From Rhodospirillales bacterium (GTDB lineage: Bacteria > Pseudomonadota > Alphaproteobacteria > Rhodospirillales > Casp-alpha2), in contig JABJOR010000051.1 of the NCBI GenBank assembly GCA_018664265.1, positions 1-6,676 on the forward strand: 6,676 bases of DNA. The letters are read 5' to 3'. The notes under the pieces are model-generated. The model saw only the letters and a program-made list of their open reading frames with translations, had not been told where the DNA came from and searched no databases. This document shows positions 6,489 through 6,676 of the stretch, in pieces. How positions within the stretch are numbered: the first letter of the stretch is position 1; every line of letters starts with the position of its first letter. A program made the translations under genes and the position numbers.

Positions 6489-6676
6489 ATGTCTGGAATC
6501 AAGGGGCTAAGCGGAAGTGGAAACAAGCCATTACGTACTTCCGAGTTTGTTAAGGGTTGTCGGACATCTGCCCTGGCTCCTCGCCTGCTGCGAGCTCGGT
6601 TGGGCAGGTGTCGGACAAGCCTCAGGGGAGGAAACTGCGGGAGGGTTACGCTCGGTGTTTTTGCAGATGTGGTCTA
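6489..6676 (+). CDS. Open frame running off the window end, coding status doubtful
   Basis: From ATG 6489 the frame stays open for 62 codons to the window edge. AGGA at 6475-6478 is a possible, rather distant ribosome site. The product begins MSGIKGLSGSGNKPLRT, faintly like glycine/lysine-rich phage terminase small-subunit starts, then becomes rich in Arg, Cys, Gly and Leu with no domain. A minus-strand frame is also open over much of the same GC-rich stretch, and the DNA is strongly self-complementary. These points argue that the open frame is a by-product of a structured RNA. The true extent cannot be judged. Confidence 0.15.
   Translation, partial: MSGIKGLSGSGNKPLRTSEFVKGCRTSALAPRLLRARLGRCRTSLRGGNCGRVTLGVFADVV
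6512..6611 (+). other. Self-complementary GC-rich segment, candidate structured RNA
   Basis: CGGAAGT (6512-6518) pairs with ACTTCCG (6537-6543). Next, ACATCTGCCC (6564-6573) pairs along all 10 positions with GGGCAGGTGT (6602-6611), one pair being U-G. Inside that stem CTCGC (6580-6584) pairs with GCGAG (6590-6594). The U-G wobble would be a mismatch in DNA but is tolerated in RNA, which favours folding as RNA. The strand is assumed because the alternative, A-C, would not pair. TGTCGGACA also occurs twice, at 6558-6566 and 6609-6617, bracketing the long stem. No known RNA family is recognised. Confidence 0.35.

Larger units (their letters stand above)
5811..6676. other. Gene-poor, dyad-rich tail of the window
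   Basis: No frame here gives a recognisable protein. The stretch holds two terminator-like hairpins (5871-5906, 5965-5992), a GC-rich palindrome with a tRNA-end match (6000-6024), an 8-bp dyad (6105-6126), a 12-bp tandem repeat (6143-6166), a possible 26-codon gene (6305-6385), a hairpin pair (6391-6437) and a GC-rich self-complementary end (from about 6510). Counted in blocks, 6121-6180 and 6241-6300 are about 34% G+C and 6541-6676 about 60%. This jump suggests two unrelated pieces of DNA. No transposase, integrase or terminal inverted repeat was found within the window. Confidence 0.8.

Noticed and set aside
6098..6676. Group II intron beginning at GTGCAT near 6098
   Set aside because: A GTGC start followed by a hairpin is suggestive, but no domain V, exon-binding pair or reverse-transcriptase frame is visible in the window.
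1..6676. CRISPR array or insertion sequence
   Set aside because: No regularly spaced repeats, transposase frame or matching terminal inverted repeats were found.

Overview
The window carries the 3' end of a urea-uptake and urease locus from a Gram-negative bacterium, most likely a proteobacterium. The lineage is inferred from protein character, roughly balanced base composition and a possible initiator-tRNA 3' end; nothing in the window fixes genus or class. All seven recognisable protein genes lie on the + strand in one tightly packed run, and no operon promoter is visible, so transcription probably starts upstream with other urt genes outside the window.

Region 1 (4-699): urtE, an ATPase of the Urt urea ABC importer. 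Region 2 (711-5810): a urease cluster in the order ureE-ureF-ureAB-ureC-ureG-ureD. Gaps are 29 nt or less, and three junctions overlap (8, 4 and 8 nt). The gamma and beta structural subunits are fused in one 232-residue protein, as in Helicobacter UreA. The catalytic subunit UreC (570 aa) keeps all nickel ligands, the carbamylated lysine and the mobile-flap Cys-His pair. However, one active-site loop that is nearly invariant in textbook ureases is rewritten and 3 residues shorter. UreE is a short form without a His-rich tail. The locus forms a unit: Urt imports urea, UreAB and UreC hydrolyse it to ammonia and carbonate, and UreD, UreF, UreG and UreE assemble the nickel centre.

Region 3 (5811-6676): about 870 nt without a convincing protein gene but rich in dyads. 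It opens with a 15-bp perfect hairpin, the probable operon terminator. Next comes a 12-bp hairpin that looks like a terminator for minus-strand transcription, directly next to a 13-nt minus-strand match to the 3' end of an initiator tRNA. This could be a tRNA-derived attachment site at the edge of an accessory region. Beyond it the DNA is AT-rich (about 34% G+C in sampled stretches) with small repeats and a possible 26-residue hydrophobic peptide. Past about 6540 it turns GC-rich (about 60%) and strongly self-complementary, suggesting a structured RNA or the start of a different element cut by the window end.

The urease is a known kind of system in a less common arrangement. The most interesting leads are the divergent UreC loop and the structured 3' tail. 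I found no evidence for a wholly new system.
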